A stretch of 64,000 bases of DNA from Verrucomicrobiota bacterium (GCA_023443455.1 JAEZUE010000039.1:67900-131899), one strand, 5' to 3'. Shown: positions 13,812-23,326, counted from the stretch's first letter. The notes: a model not told the origin generated them from the letters alone. Numbers and translations are program-made.

Positions 13812-16352
13812 TCACGCCACGAACTGGTTCAGCGAGACATAGTCTTTCACGTAGTCGGGGATGAGGGCGCGGTACTTCGCGGGAACCGCCTTGAAATCCT
13901 TGGTGGTGAAAACGGGATTGGTGGCGAGATCGGTGAGTTGGCCGGTCTCGATGATGTGGCGGACCTGGTCGCTGCTGACGTAGGCCTTGAAATAGGTCTT
14001 GAGCGCCGGGATGGCGTCGGACTCCTCGGGCTTGTAGTCGGCGACGAACTTGGAGAACTCCTCCTCCAGCAGCTCGTCCTTGGATTTGAAACGCGGGATG
14101 AGGCCGAAGATCTTTTCGAGGATCTCGCGGAGAGTGAGGCGGCGGTCGACGGCGGCGGCGCGGCGGAGTTTGTCGAGAGTGTAGAACTCGGTGGGCTTGT
14201 CGAAGACCTCGCGGTTCACGTAGTCGAGCACACGGTCCCACTGGCCAGCCTCGACGCTGGCGGCGATGAACTCGTTCTCGCGCACGACGTGCTCGAACTT
14301 CGCGTAGAACTCGCGGTCGATGCGCATGCCCTCCTGGCCGATCTCCTCGACTTGGAGCGAGGCGAGCAGGTCGTCGCCGAGATGCTCGTACGTGGTGGCG
14401 GTGACAGTGGGGCCGGGCACGGGACCGGGGCCGCCCTCGCCGCCGGGGCTCTTCGGCTTGGGCAGCTTGAGGACCTCGTCGTAGTCGAACTTCTCCTCGA
14501 AGAATTCGCAGTTGGCGAAGAAGTCGAAGAGTTTGAACGCGGTCTTCTTCGGGGTGGCGATGGTCTCCTTCAGCGCCTCGTCGAAGAGCTGCTCGCGGAA
14601 GTCGTGCTTCCGGGTGCCGCGGCCCTTGATCTGGATGAAATCAGTCGGCGAAAAGATGGGCCGGAAGAGGCCGAGGTTGAGGATGTCCGGGCAGTCGTAG
14701 CCGGTGGTCATCATTCCGACGGTGACGCAGACGCGGGCCTTGCTCGTACGGTAGAGCGGCAGGAAGTTGGCGGAGCCGAGAAGGTTGTTGTTGGTGAAAT
14801 TGATCGTGTGCTGCTGGGCGCCGTCGACCTGCGAGGTGACCTGCACGGCGAAGTCGGACTGGTATTTGCCCGGGAATATGCGGTCGGCCATCTCGTTGAG
14901 GACCTGCACGAGTTTGGCCGCGTGGTTCTGGCTTACGGCAAAGACGATGGACTTGCCGATCTCGCGGCTGATGGGGTCGCGGAGGGCGTTTTCGAGAAAG
15001 GTTTTGCAGAAGAGCTGGTTGGTGGCCGGCGAGAAAAAGCGTTTTTCGAACTCGCGCTGCTTGAAGGTCTCCTTCTGGTCGTCGCCGTCGTCGTCCTTGA
15101 ACTCCACGACAAAGCCCTCGTCGGCGAGGAGCTGGGTGGTGATCTCGCTGCGGGCGTCGACCACCGTCGGGTTGATGAGGAAGCCCTCCTTCACGCCGTC
15201 GAGCAGGGAGTAGCGGAAGGTGGGCTGGCCGTCGTCGCAGCCGAAGGTGCGGTAGGTATCGAGCAGGAGGCGACGCTCGAACTCCCGCGGGTCGCGGGTG
15301 CCGGGCTTGGCGCGGTCGAACTTCTTCAGGTAGTCGCGCGGTGTGGCGGTGAGGCCGAGCTTGTAGCCGATGAAGTAGTCGAAGACGGCGCGGGCATTGC
15401 CGCCGATGGAGCGGTGGGCTTCGTCGGAGATGACGAGGTCGAAGTCCGTCGGCGAGAAAAGCTGCCGGTACTTGTTGTTGAAAAGCAGCGACTGGACGGT
15501 GGTGACGACGATCTCGGCGCGGCGCCAGTCGTCGCGGTTCTCCTTGTAGATGACGCTGCGGTAGTCGTTCGCGAGGACCTTGCGGAAGGCCTTCAGCGCC
15601 TGGTCTTCAAGCTCCAGGCGGTCGACGAGGAAGAGGACGCGGCGGGCGTTGCCGGTGTGGAGGAAGAGCTTGATGAGGGCGGCGGCGGTGAGCGTCTTGC
15701 CGGTGCCGGTGGCCATCTCCAAGAGGAAGCGGTCGTGACCTTTGGCGACGGCCTGCTGCACGGCGACGACGGCCTGCTTCTGGTAGGGGCGGAGGAATCG
15801 CAGGCCGTTGACCTCGACGAAGCGGGCACGCTCGGCCGGGTTTTTCCAGGCCGCCTCCGCCGCGTAGTTGGGCCGCTGGGTCAGAACAACGTAGTCGTCG
15901 CCGATGGGCTCCTCGATGAAGCGTTTCGGGTCGGGCGTTATCTTCTGGTAGCCGGTGACCGAGTCCGGTCGCGGGAAGGCGGTGACGATGTAGGGATTCC
16001 CGCGCTCAAGGTCCCAGAAGTAGTGCAGGTTGCCGTTGGAGAGGAGGACGAAGCGGCAGTTCTGCGAGCGGGCGTACTTGCGGGCCTGCTCCTTGCCGAC
16101 GAGAGGATTTTTGTTCTCCGCCTTCGCCTCAAGGACGATGAACGGGAAGCCCTTCTCGTTGAGGAGCAGGAAGTCGATGAAGCCCTTGCTCGCTTTCTCG
16201 AAGTCCTCGCCGAGGGCGTCGAGGTCGTGGGCCTTGAGCGCCACGGCCGGCTCAAGCTGGATGTTGGCGGGCCCGGTGCTGTCGGCAAAGAAACGCCAGC
16301 CCGCCGCTTCGAGCAGCTTGTTGATTTTGATGCGGGCGGAGGCCTCTTTCAT
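13812..16352 (-). CDS. hsdR: type I restriction endonuclease subunit R (EcoEI-like HsdR)
   Basis: The 846-residue protein has an N-terminal PD-(D/E)XK nuclease (GFIDFLLL and FIVLEAKAENKN), then a superfamily 2 motor: Walker A MATGTGKTLTAAALIKLF, LVISDEAHRSIGG, FLVDRLELEDQALKAF, and motif VI QIKGRGTRKHDF. A C-terminal EcoEI-type helical domain follows. It translocates and cuts DNA that lacks methylation when bound to the HsdM-HsdS protein encoded downstream. ATG at 16352 (MKEASARIKINKLLEAAGW) starts just before the nuclease fold; a longer frame to 16475 adds an unrelated tail and is rejected. It is the first gene of the operon, about 235 bases from tRNA-Gln. Confidence 0.93.
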   Translation of the reverse strand: MKEASARIKINKLLEAAGWRFFADSTGPANIQLEPAVALKAHDLDALGEDFEKASKGFIDFLLLNEKGFPFIVLEAKAENKNPLVGKEQARKYARSQNCRFVLLSNGNLHYFWDLERGNPYIVTAFPRPDSVTGYQKITPDPKRFIEEPIGDDYVVLTQRPNYAAEAAWKNPAERARFVEVNGLRFLRPYQKQAVVAVQQAVAKGHDRFLLEMATGTGKTLTAAALIKLFLHTGNARRVLFLVDRLELEDQALKAFRKVLANDYRSVIYKENRDDWRRAEIVVTTVQSLLFNNKYRQLFSPTDFDLVISDEAHRSIGGNARAVFDYFIGYKLGLTATPRDYLKKFDRAKPGTRDPREFERRLLLDTYRTFGCDDGQPTFRYSLLDGVKEGFLINPTVVDARSEITTQLLADEGFVVEFKDDDGDDQKETFKQREFEKRFFSPATNQLFCKTFLENALRDPISREIGKSIVFAVSQNHAAKLVQVLNEMADRIFPGKYQSDFAVQVTSQVDGAQQHTINFTNNNLLGSANFLPLYRTSKARVCVTVGMMTTGYDCPDILNLGLFRPIFSPTDFIQIKGRGTRKHDFREQLFDEALKETIATPKKTAFKLFDFFANCEFFEEKFDYDEVLKLPKPKSPGGEGGPGPVPGPTVTATTYEHLGDDLLASLQVEEIGQEGMRIDREFYAKFEHVVRENEFIAASVEAGQWDRVLDYVNREVFDKPTEFYTLDKLRRAAAVDRRLTLREILEKIFGLIPRFKSKDELLEEEFSKFVADYKPEESDAIPALKTYFKAYVSSDQVRHIIETGQLTDLATNPVFTTKDFKAVPAKYRALIPDYVKDYVSLNQFVA

Positions 16353-16587
16353 TGTGGGGTTTGCTCCGCAATGTTGCGTTTGGTGCTGCCACAACTGCGA
16401 CAAAAAAAGCCGAAGCTCGACGACCATGAGCGCCAACATGGACCGGCACGGAGCGAAACCGCAGAAAGTACACAACCGGGATGACCCTCGACAGCCGTGG
16501 AGCCTTTAGCCGCGCTTCGGCAAACAACGCATTCACGTCGATCTTCTGTCCGGCCATCAGACCATGACCAACTGAAGGCTTTTCAAG

Positions 16588-16661
16588 TGGCTGCCCGGCC
16601 TGGATTCGAACCAGGACTAGGTGAGTCAAAGTCACCTGTGCTACCCTTACACCACCAGGCA
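16588..16661 (-). tRNA. tRNA-Gln (TTG)
   Basis: A full cloverleaf reads on the minus strand: acceptor TGCCTGG/CCGGGCA, anticodon stem GGTGA/TCACC with loop CTTTGAC (anticodon TTG), T arm CCTGG-TTCGAAT-CCAGG, and an encoded CCA end. The 3' end points toward the defence island. I found no copy of its 3' part at the other island edge. Confidence 0.95.
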
Positions 16662-16840
16662 GTGGTTGAGAGGGGCGCAACGTGTCGGCCGAAGCGGCGG
16701 GCGTCAAGGGCGGAGGCGCTCGCGACTTCGTCGGAAATCGGCATTTGTCGCCACGCCCCCCAACCGGCACCGAATGCGGTCGATTCCCTCCGGCGCAACC
16801 AACGTCGAAGCCCACCTGTTTTCAGCGTGGCACCGCCCCG

Positions 16841-17020
16841 ATGAAACGACGGCTTCCATCCCTGTTTCTCCTCTCCGCCTACGTCTGCGCAGCGGATTGG
16901 GCGGCGACGGCACTCGCACGGCTCGACGAACGGGTCGAACAGGAGATCCAGTTCGCGATCGCGATTCTCGACGACGACCGCCCCATCGGTTCGCTGGTGA
17001 TCGGCCTGCAGCTGGATTAG
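16841..17020 (+). CDS. small hypothetical exported protein
   Basis: A 59-residue frame starts MKRRLPSLFLLSAYVCAADW, which looks like a short signal peptide. A charged, mostly helical remainder (ARLDERVEQEIQFAIAILDDD) follows. It lies between tRNA-Gln and the antiporter gene on the opposite strand to both. No family is recognised and there is no clear ribosome binding site, so it could be chance. The rest of 16662-17240 holds nothing that I can name. Confidence 0.3.
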   Translation: MKRRLPSLFLLSAYVCAADWAATALARLDERVEQEIQFAIAILDDDRPIGSLVIGLQLD

Positions 17021-17240
17021 CCCCGGAGGCCCACACTTCGGGCGAGGAACGCGGCAGCGCCTCGTGGCGGAATCCGCGGGGTATTGGTCCGCCCAAAACG
17101 ATAGCCTCACCGCTTCCGCTACAGCGGGAAATTGGCGGAGCCGATACCCTGCCCTGGCCAACGGCGCCGGCGGGCCGCCTTCCCCGCCGGGCAAAGCCGA
17201 CGGCTTCGCTTTCCGGAGCGCCGATGCGCCCGGCGCCGCG

Positions 17241-18566
17241 TCACGGCCCGGCGGAACGCCGGGCCTCCGCCACCGTCTTCGTGCCCACAGTCTTGATTCC
17301 ATTTTTCGCCACCCCGATGCGCTGCGCGTGGTAGATCCCGCTGTGTCCGCTGCAGTAGTAGGCGACGAAACACGCGAGGGCGAAATAGACGGTGTGGTCG
17401 GCGCCGAACAGCTCGATGCCCAGGATGGTGCACGCCAGCGGCGTGTTGGTCGCGCCGGCGAATACCGCGATCAGGCCCAGCCCCGCGAACAGGTCGACCG
17501 GCGCCCCGAGCAGCACCGCCAGTGCATTCCCCAGCGTCGCACCGATGAAGAACAGGGGCGTCACCTCCCCGCCCTTGAAGCCGGCACCGAGCGTCACCGC
17601 CGTGAACAGCAGTTTCCACCACCAGCTCCACGGAGTCGCCCCGCCCGGTTGGAACGCCGAGATGAGCGTCACCGCGCCCGGCTCGCCCGCCCGCACTCCG
17701 AGGCCGAGGTAGTCGCGCGTGCCCACGATCCAGACCAGCGCGATCACCACCGCCCCGCCGATCGCCGGTTGCAGCCAGGCGCGCGACGTCAGCTTCCCAT
17801 ATCCACGTTGCAGGAGATGGGTGAGCTCGGCGAACAGCCGCCCCACCAGGCCGAACGCCACGGCCGCGCAGAGCACCTTGCCCACCAGCAAAAGATCCAA
17901 CGCCTCCGGCGCCCGCGAGGCCCGGGCGAAGGCGATGTGGTACTGGGTGTGGTTCGCGCCCCAGGCCGAGCAGGTGGCATCGGCCACCACGCTGGCGACC
18001 AGCACCGGCAGGAGCGCGCGATACTGCATCCCGCCGATCACGAGCACCTCCATCGCGAATACCGCACCCGTGAACGGTGTGCCGAACACCGAACCGAATC
18101 CGGCCGCGATACCGGCCATCAGCAGAACCGGCAGTTGTTCGCGATCAATCCGCAGCGCCCTCGCATAGGCGTTGGCGAGGCTGCCGCCCATCTGCACCGC
18201 CGTTCCTTCGCGGCCGGCCGACCCGCCGCAGAGATGCGTCAACAGCGTGCCGAGCAGGACCAGCGGCGCCATGCGCGAGGGCACCCCGCCGCCGGGCTCA
18301 TGGATCTGCTCGATGATGAGATTGTTGCCCGCGCCGGAGTTCTTGCCGTAGCGAAAATAGCACCACCCGACCAGCGCGCCCGCCACGGGCAGCAGGTACA
18401 GCAGCCAACCATGCGCCCATCGGAGCTCCGTCACCCGGTCCAGGGACCAGAGGAACAGCGCGCTCGCCGAGCCGCCGAGCACGCCGACCGGAAGCACCAA
18501 CGCCGTCGACCGGCACAACTGCAGGAAGATCCCCGCCGGTTCCCGCCAATCGAGCAGCCGCTTCAT
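17241..18566 (-). CDS. CLC-family antiporter, fluoride (CLC-F) type by its motifs
   Basis: A 441-residue, about 16-helix CLC protein. The anion-site loop that in chloride CLCs reads GSGIP is GAGNN here (residues 78-82). The gating-Glu loop is GREGT (118-122) rather than GREGP. The third signature is GGEVTPLFF in place of GGxFxP. These changes mark the fluoride/proton antiporter branch, which expels fluoride across the inner membrane; the assignment is by motif only. The ATG at 18566 has a GGAGG ten bases upstream, one of the few clear ribosome binding sites in the window. That site sits in a small hairpin. Confidence 0.85.
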   Translation of the reverse strand: MKRLLDWREPAGIFLQLCRSTALVLPVGVLGGSASALFLWSLDRVTELRWAHGWLLYLLPVAGALVGWCYFRYGKNSGAGNNLIIEQIHEPGGGVPSRMAPLVLLGTLLTHLCGGSAGREGTAVQMGGSLANAYARALRIDREQLPVLLMAGIAAGFGSVFGTPFTGAVFAMEVLVIGGMQYRALLPVLVASVVADATCSAWGANHTQYHIAFARASRAPEALDLLLVGKVLCAAVAFGLVGRLFAELTHLLQRGYGKLTSRAWLQPAIGGAVVIALVWIVGTRDYLGLGVRAGEPGAVTLISAFQPGGATPWSWWWKLLFTAVTLGAGFKGGEVTPLFFIGATLGNALAVLLGAPVDLFAGLGLIAVFAGATNTPLACTILGIELFGADHTVYFALACFVAYYCSGHSGIYHAQRIGVAKNGIKTVGTKTVAEARRSAGP

Positions 18567-18576
18567 GCCCCGGCGC

Positions 18577-18589
18577 CCTCCATCGGAGG
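18577..18589 (-). promoter_or_regulatory. hairpin covering the antiporter Shine-Dalgarno
   Basis: On the minus strand CCTCC-GAT-GGAGG forms a five-pair stem with a three-base loop. The GGAGG arm is the ribosome binding site, ten bases before the ATG at 18566. I do not see the conserved bases of the fluoride (crcB) riboswitch around it. Confidence 0.4.
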
Positions 18590-18798
18590 AACCGGGCCAC
18601 TCGGCCCGGCGAAGGCCACCGGGCGACCGACACGGTAGGCTGAGGCGTGCATGCCGTCGCAATCGATCACAACGCCACGCGGCTGACAAGACCCGCGCCG
18701 CGCCTCTTCGCTCGCTGGCTGCGCCATTTCCCTCCAGCGCCTGCCGACGCCACGAGGCGGCACACCAGACCGGATCATCCACGCGCCGGGAGCGCCGC

Positions 18799-20877
18799 TC
18801 ACCAGCCCCAGCTGCCCGCCGCCCCCGAATCGCGGCGCAGCAGACCGGCCAGCGTCTGCAGCAGGTACTCCGAAGTGAACGGCTTTTCGAGAATCTCGAT
18901 CCCGCCGAGCTCGCGCACGCGGTCGACCTTCGGCGAACGCCCGACCCCGGTCATCGCCACGATCGCCGGCGGATCGAGACGGTTGCGCAACACCCGGATG
19001 AATTCCACCCCGTCCATGCGCGGCATGAGCAGGTCGACCAATGCCACCGCCACCGGCGTATCGAGCTGCTCGAGTCGGGCGAGCGCATCCTCGCCGTCGC
19101 CCGCCTCGACCACCCGGTAGCCCCGGCGCTCGAGGATCGCCCGCGTGGCGTGGCGGACTGCGCGTTCGTCGTCGACCAGCAGGACCAGTTCCCCGGATCC
19201 CAGCGGGCCGAGGTCGTCGGAGCCCCGCTCGAGCTGGGGCGCCAGCGGACTGGCCGGAAAGAAGACCCGGAACGACGTGCCCTTGCCCACGGTGCTGTCG
19301 ATCTGGATGAAGCCGCCGTGGCTGTTCACGATGCCCAACACGGTGGACAGCCCCAGGCCGGTGCCCTGCCCCACCTCCTTGGTGGTGAAGAACGGGTCGA
19401 AAATCTTGTCGAGGTGCTCGGGCGAGATCCCGGTGCCCGTGTCCGCCACCCGCAACACCACGTACGGGCCGGGATGCGCACCGGCGTAGGCCTTGGCGGC
19501 CTCCGCATCCAGTTCCTGGTTCTCGATCGCGATCCGCAGCTCGCCGCCGCGGGCCATCGCGTCACGGGCGTTCACACACAGATTCATGATCACCTGGTGC
19601 AGCTGGGTGGGATCCCCACGCACCGACGCCACATCCACCGGCAGCGAGCTGCGCAGGTTGATGCTCTTGGGGAAGGTCTCCCGCATGATGCTGATCATCT
19701 CGTTGACGAGATTGCGCAGCTGCACCGGCACCCGTTCGCCGTCGGTGCCCCGGCTGAAGGTCAACAGCTGTCGCACGATGTCCGCGCCGCGGCGGGCGCT
19801 CACCTCGATCGAGTCGACCAGGTCGCGCGAGTCCGGGTCCTTGAGCCGCTCCCGCAAGACGCCGGGCGCGATGAGGATCGGGAGCAGGATGTTGTTGAGA
19901 TCGTGCGCGATGCCGCCGGCCAACCGGCCCACGCTGTCGAGCCGCTGGGCCCGCAGCAGCTGCGCCTCGAGCTGCTTGCGCTCGGTGATGTCCTCGACGG
20001 TGCCCTCGAGGTGCACCGCGCCGCCGGGCTCGCGCACCATCCGGCAGTTGAGCGAGATCCACGGGCTGCGCCCGTCGGGGCAGGATGCCTGCGTCTCGAA
20101 GCCGGTCACCAGGCCGCCTTTTTCCAGCTCCCGCCGCAGCTCGGACTGCCGTTCCGCCTCCGGACAGAGCTGCGCGAGAATGTCGTCGACCATCGCGATC
20201 GTATCCTTGGCCGACGGATACCCCAAAACGCGCGACAGCGCCGGATTGGCCGCCATCAGCCGCCCCTCGGGCGTGGCCTGAAAAATGCCCTCCACGGCGT
20301 TCTCGAAGATTCCGCGGTAGCGGGCCTCCGCCTGCAACAGCGCCTCCATCATGTTGCGATGCTCGTGCCGGAGTCGGCACTGCTCGATCGCATGCTCGAT
20401 GGCCTGTCCCACCCGATGGAGACGATCCTTCAGCAGGTAGTCCGCCGCGCCGTTGCGGATCGCGGCAACCGCGGTCTCCTCCGCAATGCTGCCGGCCAGC
20501 ACGATCAGCGGGATCGGCAGCCCCGAGTCCTGAAGCACCCGCAACGCGCGCATGCCGTCGAAGCCCGGGGTCTGGCAGTCGCACAAGATCACGTCCAAGC
20601 CGGGACTCAGCCGCGCCCGGAAATCGTCTTCGCAGTCCACCCGAGTCCAATCGGCGCTGTAGCCGGCCAGTTCGAGATGCCGCACCAGCCGCGCGGTCTC
20701 CGCCTGCGACTCGCCCACGATCAGAACCTTCAGCACGCGTTGGCCGGAATCCGACGCCACCGGCGCCGCCCCGTTTTCTTTGTCGGCGAGACACACCGCC
20801 TCGAAGGCGCCTTCAGGAAGGCGCGACCAGGCGTGAAGCCGCTGTCGGTCGCCCACACTCAACATCGCAGAGTCCAT
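18799..20877 (-). CDS. hybrid sensor histidine kinase, REC-PAS-HisKA-HATPase-REC
   Basis: About 692 residues. A first receiver domain (VLIVGESQAETARLV, DVILCDCQTPGFDG, AADYLLKD) has lost one of the usual paired acidic residues. A PAS domain (EGIFQATPEGRLMAANPALSRVLGY), HisKA (GGIAHDLNNILLPI), HATPase (NLCVNARDAM, DTGTGISPEHLDKIFDPFFTTK, GTGLGLSTV) and a normal C-terminal receiver (LVDDERAV, ALVDLLMPRMDG, EKPF) follow. No membrane helix is visible, so it is cytosolic. ATG at 20877 was chosen; a longer frame to 21132 adds non-family sequence. The output partner is not seen. The 200 bases upstream hold no gene. Confidence 0.88.
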   Translation of the reverse strand: MDSAMLSVGDRQRLHAWSRLPEGAFEAVCLADKENGAAPVASDSGQRVLKVLIVGESQAETARLVRHLELAGYSADWTRVDCEDDFRARLSPGLDVILCDCQTPGFDGMRALRVLQDSGLPIPLIVLAGSIAEETAVAAIRNGAADYLLKDRLHRVGQAIEHAIEQCRLRHEHRNMMEALLQAEARYRGIFENAVEGIFQATPEGRLMAANPALSRVLGYPSAKDTIAMVDDILAQLCPEAERQSELRRELEKGGLVTGFETQASCPDGRSPWISLNCRMVREPGGAVHLEGTVEDITERKQLEAQLLRAQRLDSVGRLAGGIAHDLNNILLPILIAPGVLRERLKDPDSRDLVDSIEVSARRGADIVRQLLTFSRGTDGERVPVQLRNLVNEMISIMRETFPKSINLRSSLPVDVASVRGDPTQLHQVIMNLCVNARDAMARGGELRIAIENQELDAEAAKAYAGAHPGPYVVLRVADTGTGISPEHLDKIFDPFFTTKEVGQGTGLGLSTVLGIVNSHGGFIQIDSTVGKGTSFRVFFPASPLAPQLERGSDDLGPLGSGELVLLVDDERAVRHATRAILERRGYRVVEAGDGEDALARLEQLDTPVAVALVDLLMPRMDGVEFIRVLRNRLDPPAIVAMTGVGRSPKVDRVRELGGIEILEKPFTSEYLLQTLAGLLRRDSGAAGSWGW

Positions 20878-21079
20878 TGCGCAGGGGTTTGGGGTTCGGA
20901 GCCGTTCTCCGAGGAAGGCGGAGGCCGGCAGGGAAAGCGATAGTAGGAAGCCCGACCCAAAAAGCCAGCCCCGGATGCATTCCGACGTTTGTGCGAAGCC
21001 GGCAGTAATGACGCAGGCGGCTCGCTCGGGGGCGAGCTGCGATCGACAGAACATCGCACCGTCTCGAACACACCAGCGT

Positions 21080-22150
21080 TCAGTCCCCGGCACGGGTCTC
21101 TCGACGGCGCCGCAACTGGCCACAAGCGGCATCGATGCCCGCGCCGCGGGGTCGGCGGAAATGCGCGACCACTCCCTGCGCCCGAAGCGCCCCGAGGAAA
21201 CCCTCGATCCCTTCGTCGGCGGGCGGCGCGTAGACCGTACCCGAGAGGCCAGGACCGGTCGCGTTGTAGCGCAACAGGTTCACATGCATCCGCCGCCTCG
21301 CGAGCACTTCGGCCAGCGCCCTGGCGTGCTCGGTCGAGTCGTTCACCCCCGCCAGCAGGCAATACTGGATGGTGGTGATGCGCCCCGTGGCCGCCTGATG
21401 CCGGTCCGCGGCTGCGAGGATGTCGGCCACCCGGTAGCGACGCCCCGCCGGGAGCAGCTTCGCCCGGGTCGCATCGTCGGGCGCATGCAGCGAGACGGCC
21501 AGGCTGACCCCCAGACCGCTGTCTGTGAGAGCATGGATACCGGGCACCAGTCCGACCGTCGACACGGTGATCTGTTTGCGCCCGAGCGCACCGAGCTCGT
21601 TGCCGGCGATCCGCCCCACGGCCGGCAGCACGGCGTCGAGATTGTGCAGAGGCTCGCCCATGCCCATGAAAACCAGGGTCTGCAGGCGCCGCCCCACCCG
21701 GCGCGCCTCCTGCCGCAGCGCGACAAATTGCCCGACGATCTCGCCCGCGGTGAGGTTGCGCGCCAAACCGCCCTGCGCGGTGGCGCAGAAATCGCACCCC
21801 ATCGCACAACCCGCCTGCGAAGAGAGGCAACCGGCCGCGCGCTCGCCCTCCCAATCGGGCATCAGCACCGCCTCCACCGTGAGCCCGTCGACCAGCCGCA
21901 GGAGCAACTTCACGGTACCATCCTCGGCCTCCTGCCGCACCACCAACGCCGTGGGCTCGACCACGAGTTCGCGCTCGATTCGTGCCCGCAGTCCCCGCGG
22001 CAGACCCGCCTCAGGCCAGAAGCAATCGTGTTCGGCGCGATAGTAGGCCCGGAGGATCTGCTCGGCGTGCACGGGCCGCCCCCCCCACCCGACCACCAGG
22101 GCGGTGAAGTCCTCCAATGAAAAGTCGGCCAGGCTCTGCATCGGCGACAC
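21080..22150 (-). CDS. rlmN: 23S rRNA (adenine2503-C2)-methyltransferase / tRNA m2A37 methylase
   Basis: The 356-residue radical-SAM enzyme carries the iron-sulfur motif CAMGCDFC, preceded by SSQAG. It continues with LVFMGMGEPLHN, TVSTVGLVPGI, VSLAVSLHAPDD and NLLRYNATGPG. The C-terminal GIDAACGQL holds the second catalytic Cys that forms the methylene-protein intermediate. It methylates A2503 of 23S rRNA and A37 of some tRNAs. Length and motifs match the family. Start MSPMQSLADF at 22150; M at 22141 is possible. It is a single gene, divergent from the small lipoprotein. Confidence 0.96.
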   Translation of the reverse strand: MSPMQSLADFSLEDFTALVVGWGGRPVHAEQILRAYYRAEHDCFWPEAGLPRGLRARIERELVVEPTALVVRQEAEDGTVKLLLRLVDGLTVEAVLMPDWEGERAAGCLSSQAGCAMGCDFCATAQGGLARNLTAGEIVGQFVALRQEARRVGRRLQTLVFMGMGEPLHNLDAVLPAVGRIAGNELGALGRKQITVSTVGLVPGIHALTDSGLGVSLAVSLHAPDDATRAKLLPAGRRYRVADILAAADRHQAATGRITTIQYCLLAGVNDSTEHARALAEVLARRRMHVNLLRYNATGPGLSGTVYAPPADEGIEGFLGALRAQGVVAHFRRPRGAGIDAACGQLRRRRETRAGD

Positions 22151-22296
22151 CTACGCAGCGATCGACGGCGTTGCCAAGCCCGGCGATCGGGGAACCAAAC
22201 GGAGCACGCGCCGTCTCACGCCGCACGAGCCGCCGGACGCCTTGCACCTTGCCATTGCTTTCGGTCGCTGCAAACGTCCCGCCAACACCACCCAAC

Positions 22297-22464
22297 ATGT
22301 CCGTGCTCAAACGCCTGCTTCTGGTTTCCCTCCTCGGCTCCACCATTCTCGGTCTCACCGGCTGCACCTCCAGCGACACCGACGAGAACTCCATTCCGTG
22401 GAGTCGTCCGCAGAGCTGGGAAGGCAACGTGCCCGGCATGGGCACCACGCCCGGCGCCCGCTGA
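22297..22464 (+). CDS. small lipoprotein
   Basis: A 55-residue protein with a type II signal peptide: MSVLKRLLLVSLLGSTILGLTGC, where LTGC is the lipobox. The mature part is about 33 residues (IPWSRPQSWEGNVPGMG), proline- and glycine-rich. I know of short lipoproteins with this kind of IPW...SWEG ending in related bacteria but no function. It has its own terminator at 22491-22520. Confidence 0.75.
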   Translation: MSVLKRLLLVSLLGSTILGLTGCTSSDTDENSIPWSRPQSWEGNVPGMGTTPGAR

Positions 22465-22490
22465 TTCCGGGAGCCGTTCTTTCGATCTTC

Positions 22491-22520
22491 AGCCCGGGCC
22501 GCGTGCCCGGGCTTCGTTTT
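22491..22520 (+). terminator. rho-independent terminator after the lipoprotein gene
   Basis: A nine-pair stem AGCCCGGGC/GCCCGGGCT with a five-base loop is followed by TCGTTTT. Confidence 0.8.
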
Positions 22521-22582
22521 GCCCAGAGCCACGGGCGATTCGCATTTGCCGCCGCCCCCAGCCCCCGCCCAACCTCTGGCCC

Positions 22583-23299
22583 ATGAGCGACGTCAACACT
22601 TCCCTCAGCGCGCAGCCCGGCCACTGCTATGTCGTCGCCACCCCGATCGGAAATCTCGCGGACCTCTCCGACCGCGCCAAGGCGATCCTCGGCTCGGCCT
22701 CGGTGATCGCCAGCGAAGACACGCGCACCACCGGGACGATGCTCACCCGCCTCGGCCTCCACCGGCCGCTGGTCGCCTACCACGAGCACAACGAGACCGC
22801 CGCCGCCGAGCAGCTCGTCGCCCGCCTCGAAGCGGGCGAATCGGTCGCCATCGTCAGCGATGCCGGCACGCCCGGGCTCAGCGACCCGGGATTTCGTCTC
22901 GTGCGCGCCTGCCGCCGCCGCGGCCTGCCGGTCATCCCCGTGCCGGGCGCCTGCGCGGCGATCGCCGTGCTCAGCGCCAGCGGGCTCCCCACCAACGCCT
23001 TCTTCTTCGCCGGGTTTCTCCCGCCCAAGACCGCCGCCCGCCGCGCCTTTCTCGAAAAGAACCGCGACGCCGCCCACACGCTCTGCCTCTACGAGAGCAC
23101 GCATCGCATCGAGGCGTTCATCGACGAAATCTCCGAGGTGCTCGGCCCAGCCCGGGTCGTCTGCGTGGCCAAGGAGGTCACCAAACTCCACGAAACGTTT
23201 CTGGTGGGCCCGGTCGACGAGGTGCGCCGGCGCTTCGCCTCGATGAGCAAGAAAGGCGAATACGTTGTGCTCGTCGCCCCCGACGGTTTCGAACTCTGA
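22583..23299 (+). CDS. rsmI: 16S rRNA (cytidine1402-2'-O)-methyltransferase
   Basis: The 238-residue tetrapyrrole-methylase-fold enzyme has CYVVATPIGNLADLSDRA at the start, then IASEDTRTTGTML, YHEHNE, VAIVSDAGTPGLSDPG, FFFAGFLP, TLCLYESTHRI and VAKEVTKLHETFLVG, all typical RsmI motifs in order. It uses SAM to methylate the ribose of C1402 in the 16S decoding centre. It is somewhat shorter than many relatives because it lacks the C-terminal extension. It converges on the acyltransferase gene. Confidence 0.96.
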   Translation: MSDVNTSLSAQPGHCYVVATPIGNLADLSDRAKAILGSASVIASEDTRTTGTMLTRLGLHRPLVAYHEHNETAAAEQLVARLEAGESVAIVSDAGTPGLSDPGFRLVRACRRRGLPVIPVPGACAAIAVLSASGLPTNAFFFAGFLPPKTAARRAFLEKNRDAAHTLCLYESTHRIEAFIDEISEVLGPARVVCVAKEVTKLHETFLVGPVDEVRRRFASMSKKGEYVVLVAPDGFEL

Positions 23300-23326
23300 C
23301 GGTCCCCGGGGCTCGCGCCGCCCCGG

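Noticed and set aside
16252..16558. Minus-strand frame beginning MAGQKIDVNALFAEARLKA between tRNA-Gln and hsdR
   Set aside because: The first 20 residues look protein-like, but the rest runs into the hsdR start in another frame and has no family; at best a remnant, too weak to list.
18567..18800. Fluoride riboswitch upstream of the CLC-F-like gene
   Set aside because: I looked for the conserved pseudoknot and GATG...CTCC parts on the minus strand and saw only a simple hairpin.
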